From: Monodelphis domestica
Taxonomy: Eukaryota > Chordata > Mammalia > Didelphimorphia > Didelphidae
Length of the DNA: 64,000 bases
Direction of reading: 5' to 3'
Assembly: GCF_027887165.1 (NCBI RefSeq)
Contig: NC_077233.1
Location: 181,703,358-181,767,357 of the forward strand
Both the position numbers and the translations under genes were made by a program. The notes under the pieces were generated by a model. The model saw only the letters and a list, made by a program, of their open reading frames with translations, was not told the origin of the DNA and made no database searches. This document shows positions 60,211-64,000 of the stretch, piece by piece (within the stretch, counting starts at the first letter, position 1; each line of letters starts with the position of its first letter).

Positions 60211-60514
60211 GAGGGGGTTAGTGGGGCCTCTAGCTAAACCAATCCTGAAAAATGAACAAACAACTCTGATAATTCCTGACTACATTTTTTTAGCCTGTCA
60301 AAGATATATGGGAAAAGGGAGCCCCAAAATGTTAGGAATATAGCCATCATGATTCAAGTGACCCTATCAAATGTTTTCCCTGTGTACACTGAACAAATAA
60401 TACAATAAAAATCTATGTGACGAATGAGTCTGGGGACTTCATTCCTGGCAATGTGTACTAGAAGTCCCCCAAAGATTAAAATACTCGACAGCCTCTGCTG
60501 TTGGAGAAGGCCAT

Positions 60515-60960
60515 TCTATGAGTGACCCAAATAATAAAGCAGAGTGGGTTGAGCATTCAACTCTTGAGTTAAAGGACCTAAGTTTGAATTTTGCTTCTGC
60601 CTGTTACTACCCATATGAACTTAAGCATGTCATTCAAGTAATGGAGGTGGAGAGAGGGAATAAGCATTTATTAAACATCTTCTCTGTGCCAGGCACTGTG
60701 CTAAGAGTTTTACAAAGCTCCTTGGGGGTCCTCTGACTCCAGATTCTACTAGCATCAGTGTCTCAGGATGTACAATAAACATTTACTGTTTATTTATTTG
60801 GTCTAGCCCTGTTGTCCATTGGCGTCATATAATAAAAGATATAATTAATGACCAAAAAACACAGTTCTTTGGGCCTTTACTTCCTCATTTGTAAAATGAG
60901 AGGTTTGGACTATAATAGCCCCTGAAGGATCTTTCAGCTCCACGTTGGTACTTCTGTGAT
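60515..60960 (+). repeat. CORE-SINE copy split by another repeat
   Basis: 5' piece 60515-60640 ('gtgggttgagcattcaactc', 'aagtttgaattttgcttctg', 'gaacttaagcatgtcattca') and 3' piece 60875-60960 ('tacttcctcatttgtaaaat', 'gaggtttggactataatagc', 'atctttcagctccacgttgg'). Between them lies 'ataagcatttattaaacatc' and 'tgccaggcactgtgctaaga', a MIR-like or unclassified-repeat head. Confidence 0.5.
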
Positions 60961-61130
60961 CCCTCTGTCGGGAAAGAGTTAGATCAGATTCAAATGTACT
61001 AAAAGGGAGGCCCCACTGGTTCTAAACATATAACTAGGAAAAAAACTACACAGAGAGATTCTAACTCAATGCATCAATATATAATTAAGGTAAATATAAT
61101 GATGGCTAGATTGCCAGCCTTGGATTAAAG

Positions 61131-61322
61131 AAGTTGTTTAGTCATTTTCATTCATATCTGAACTCTCAGTAACCCCATTTGGGGTTTTCTTGGCACAAAT
61201 CGTGGAGTGGTTTCTCATTTCCTTCTCCAGCTCATTTTACAGATGAGGAAACTGAGGCAAATAGGGTTAAGTAACTTGCCCAGAGTCATACATCCAGGGA
61301 GATTCTGAGGTTGTATTTGAAT
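61131..61322 (-). repeat. MAR1-type CORE-SINE, head missing
   Basis: 'gttgtttagtcattttcatt', 'ctcagtaaccccatttgggg', 'ttttcttggcacaaatcgtg', 'tccttctccagctcatttta', 'taacttgcccagagtcatac'. It breaks off before the tRNA-like head. Confidence 0.85.
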
Positions 61323-61464
61323 GTATAAAGAAGAGTCTTTGTGTCTTTACTAAGAGTAGAAGCTACAGAAAAAATTGGGCATTTGCATTTGTAGAGGAAG
61401 TTTCTATATTAGCACAATCACATCTGGAGCTTCAAAAAAAAACATGCCAAGAGAAATGGTAGAA

Positions 61465-61600
61465 TTTTAAAGCTTGGAGGAACATTAGAAATAATCTAAT
61501 TCATCCCTCTATTTACAGATGAAAAATCTCAAGCCTACAATGTATTGGCCAAGGTCATGTAGGTAGTCAGTAACTTAGCACAGTCTCAAAGACAACACCC
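61465..61600 (-). repeat. CORE-SINE copy, diverged
   Basis: 'taaagcttggaggaacatta', 'cctctatttacagatgaaaa', 'ttggccaaggtcatgtaggt'. Confidence 0.55.
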
Positions 61601-61734
61601 ATTTTTTCCCCCATTTACTGCTATGATATAGGAAAGTGCTGAATATCCATTATACTACTCTGAGGTATGGGTCTATATAGACTGTATGTACCTTGAGTAT
61701 AGGAATCCTATCTAACTATGACTTAAGATCAATA

Positions 61735-61995
61735 ATGATGATAGGGAGGATGAGTATGACAATAGTAACATTTATAAATTCCTTCGGGCTTTTAGAGACC
61801 TTTACAAATATTATCTCACTTGATCTTTATAAAATCTAGTAAGATAAGTGTTACTGGCATCTTCATTTTATTGATAAGGAAACTAAAGCTGATATAGGTT
61901 AAGTGAAAAAGGTCATACAATGCCTTACTATCTGTAACAGAATTTGAACATGGGTCTTCCTAATTCCAGAATCATCAATCAGATCCACTGTGTTA
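61735..61995 (-). repeat. MIR-type CORE-SINE copy
   Basis: 'caatagtaacatttataaat', 'atattatctcacttgatctt', 'attgataaggaaactaaagc', 'tttgaacatgggtcttccta'. Confidence 0.65.
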
Positions 61996-62059
61996 AATAT
62001 TTATATCTAAAAGCTGATATTTGTATTGCTCAGTGATCTATTCATTGAACAACCAAGTT

Positions 62060-63060
62060 GCCTCTATCTATCAATCAATCAACAAACATTTATTAAACAA
62101 TGTGTGCCAGACATTTTCTTAGACATTGGAATACAAATTTAGGAGATGCCCAATCCTTGCTAACAAGGAACTTGTATTCTACTAAGGAAGACAACCAGGA
62201 GATACAGGTGTATATGGGATGATATAAAAAGAAGAAATATGAAAAAGTTAAATACAAAATAATCTGAGAGAGAAGGCACTCACAGTTGAAGGAATAAGAT
62301 ATTCCAAAAAGAAGGTGGTGTTTGAGCTGTATCTTAAAGGAAGAGAAGATTCTAGGAGGCAAGAGTGAGGAGGCATTCCAGGGACAGGGTGCAAAACCAC
62401 AGTTAGGAGACAAAGTGTAAAATATGAAGTACAGAGAGAATAGTTTATCTGTTTTGAGGAATACCATGAGGGCAGTAAGGTATAAGTTTAAAATTCTAGT
62501 TGGGGACCAGGATGTGAAAGGCTTTAAACATTAAAAAGGAGAGTTTGCATTTTATCTTAGAGGCAATAGGGAACCACTAGGATTGATGGAGTGGGGCAGT
62601 GACATATTAGTATCTGTGCTTAAGGAAAATTGAAGATTGGTAGTAATGTGAAAGATGAAATGAAAACAAGAAAGATGAAGCATGAAAACCACTTAAATGG
62701 CTGTTGTAGTAATCTAGACAAAATAAAAAGACATCCTGAACTAAGTTTTTTGTAGCTACATTATTGGAGATAAGAGGTAGGAACCCTAAGATTTGATGGA
62801 TGTACAAACAGAAAAAATCTGACAACTTATGGGATATATGGGGTGAGAATGAATGAATAGTTCCAGATAATGTCATGTTTAAAAACCTGAAAGATCAGAA
62901 GAAAGGTGATATCTCCAATAGAAATATGAAAGTTTGGAAGAAGCATAGGTTTGTGGATAAAGGTGATGAATTCTTGTCCTGTACAAGTTGAGTTTGAAAT
63001 ATTTCATGATCATGGATTTTGCCTAATGTCTAAGAGGCACCTGGTTACCTGGGACTGAAA
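62060..63060 (+). repeat. Unclassified long dispersed repeat, copy B
   Basis: Blocks in order: 'caatcaacaaacatttatta', 'aacaaggaacttgtattcta', 'aagaaggtggtgtttgagct', 'gaggaggcattccagggaca', 'accaggatgtgaaaggcttt', 'caatagggaaccactaggat', 'gtacaagttgagtttgaaat', 'gtctaagaggcacctggtta'. About 1 kb with no coding frame. The first 500 bases line up with copy A at 47185. Similar non-coding repeats are widespread in mammals, but I cannot place the family. Confidence 0.6.
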
Positions 63061-63118
63061 CTCAAGGAGATCCTTTAGAATACAGTAGATGATGTATTAT
63101 AAATGATAACATATCATC

Positions 63119-63140
63119 ATGATGGTGGTGGTGGTGGTGA
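63119..63140. repeat. (GGT)n microsatellite
   Basis: 'gatggtggtggtggtggtga'. Confidence 0.85.
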
Positions 63141-63822
63141 TAACATTAATGTTGAAACGATAGCTCCTGTAACACACTTAAATAAATGGGTAGCAAAGGA
63201 ATTGTACTCCATCTGAGGTTAACCAGAAAGATTCTTCCAAACAGAAGGGAAAATCCAGAATAAGATGTTTAGCAAATAGGAAGGAAAAAAAAAGAAATAT
63301 CAATAATTGTACTAGAGTTCAGCTAAAACAGTTGTTACTGTTAGGTCTATTGAAGATGAAGGAAGCGGTGAATTACATATAGGATAGGACTTTGCTCATG
63401 GTGGGGGAGGGTTGACAATAATAGTCAATGAATAGAATGTGGATGACTTGAGTCTTACATCAATTGTTGCTTCTCGGCCAAGGACAAGAAATGACAGAAT
63501 CAGTAAGACTACTAGGAAGATGAAGCACATGATGAAAAGAAAAATATTTTTAAAGCTCTTCGATACTTGATGGATTCAAGTTGCCAAGAATAAAGTACAT
63601 ATTACAATATTGAAAGAAAAAAAACTCTCATGCATCATTTCTAACAACTCAGTAATTTCAGAAAGATTATAGTGAATTGGAGAATCACAGAACTGAAGAA
63701 AGGTAAACACTGTAATTTTTGAAAAAGAGAGTAAAATATACCAAACACAGGCTACTGACCTTGATTTTTTATGGCAAAAATGTGAGAATTTATTATTAAA
63801 AGGATAGTCAGTAGTTGTTTAG

Positions 63823-64000
63823 AGTGGGGGTTAGCAAAGTATAATAGTCATAATTTTGTTCATAGTCTATTTTTCTATGGATCTAAATTTTGTTTTTTGC
63901 TTTAAAATTTAAAAAAACTGCATACAACATGTAAAAATAGTTCTTAGCTTAGGCACAAAACAGATATGGGGCTGGATTTGGCCTGTAGGTCATAGTTTGC
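63823..64000 (+). mobile_element. hAT-like non-autonomous element, cut by the window edge
   Basis: Left end 'agtgggggttagcaaagtat'. Right part 'atggggctggatttggcctg' and 'taggtcatagtttgc' is its inverted counterpart, as in hAT-derived elements whose ends read 'ggtcagcaaac'. The last bases lie beyond 64000. Confidence 0.65.

Overview
This is vertebrate genomic DNA, almost certainly from a marsupial. The only protein-coding gene I can support is the 3' part of GRIN2A, encoding the NMDA-receptor subunit GluN2A, on the minus strand. The marsupial call rests on many MAR1-type CORE-SINEs, on tRNA-headed SINEs with a 3' end of the marsupial type, on L1 3' ends like those of opossum and wallaby, and on a GluN2A sequence that is mammalian but not eutherian. 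I cannot name the species.

Layout, right to left in the sense of the gene. The window opens at the right inside a GRIN2A intron (54499-64000, continuing beyond the window). A 188-bp exon at 54311-54498 codes for part of the S2 glutamate-binding lobe. A 24.3-kb intron follows (29977-54310). A 239-bp exon at 29738-29976 codes for the end of S2 and transmembrane segment M4. A 9.6-kb intron follows (20181-29737). The large last exon starts at 20180. It codes for 607 residues of the cytoplasmic tail, ends in the PDZ ligand ESDV with the stop at 18357-18359, and runs on into a long 3' UTR that I trace to about 7.53 kb. Exon phases agree throughout: the 188-bp exon ends one base into a Gly codon that the 239-bp exon completes, and the last junction lies between codons. 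Positions 1 to about 7530 are intergenic DNA downstream of the gene.

The rest is mainly transposable-element debris and simple repeats: three L1 pieces (one 20.86-23.1 kb in the gene's orientation, one 25.25-26.75 kb in the opposite orientation, one short copy at 40.13-40.72 kb inside an older SINE), CR1/L3-like and L2-like LINE ends, several SINE families, three families of non-autonomous DNA-transposon-like elements, and long polypurine/polypyrimidine arrays at 1.8-2.3, 41.7-42.0, 48.8-49.0 and 50.7-50.9 kb. I found no tRNA or rRNA gene, no CRISPR array and no recognisable retroviral or LTR element.

The most useful leads are a 5'-truncated retrocopy or unannotated terminal exon at 46.0-46.26 kb, a three-level nest of SINEs at 44.58-45.25 kb, an unclassified long repeat family at 47.2 and 62.1 kb, several repeat-free stretches that look like conserved non-coding elements (best 52.78-53.06 kb), and tandem poly(A) signals at the end of the GRIN2A 3' UTR. 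I saw no clear new biological system. Boundaries of repeats are by eye and good to roughly 10-30 bases. Exon boundaries are exact to the extent that splice sites and reading frame fix them.
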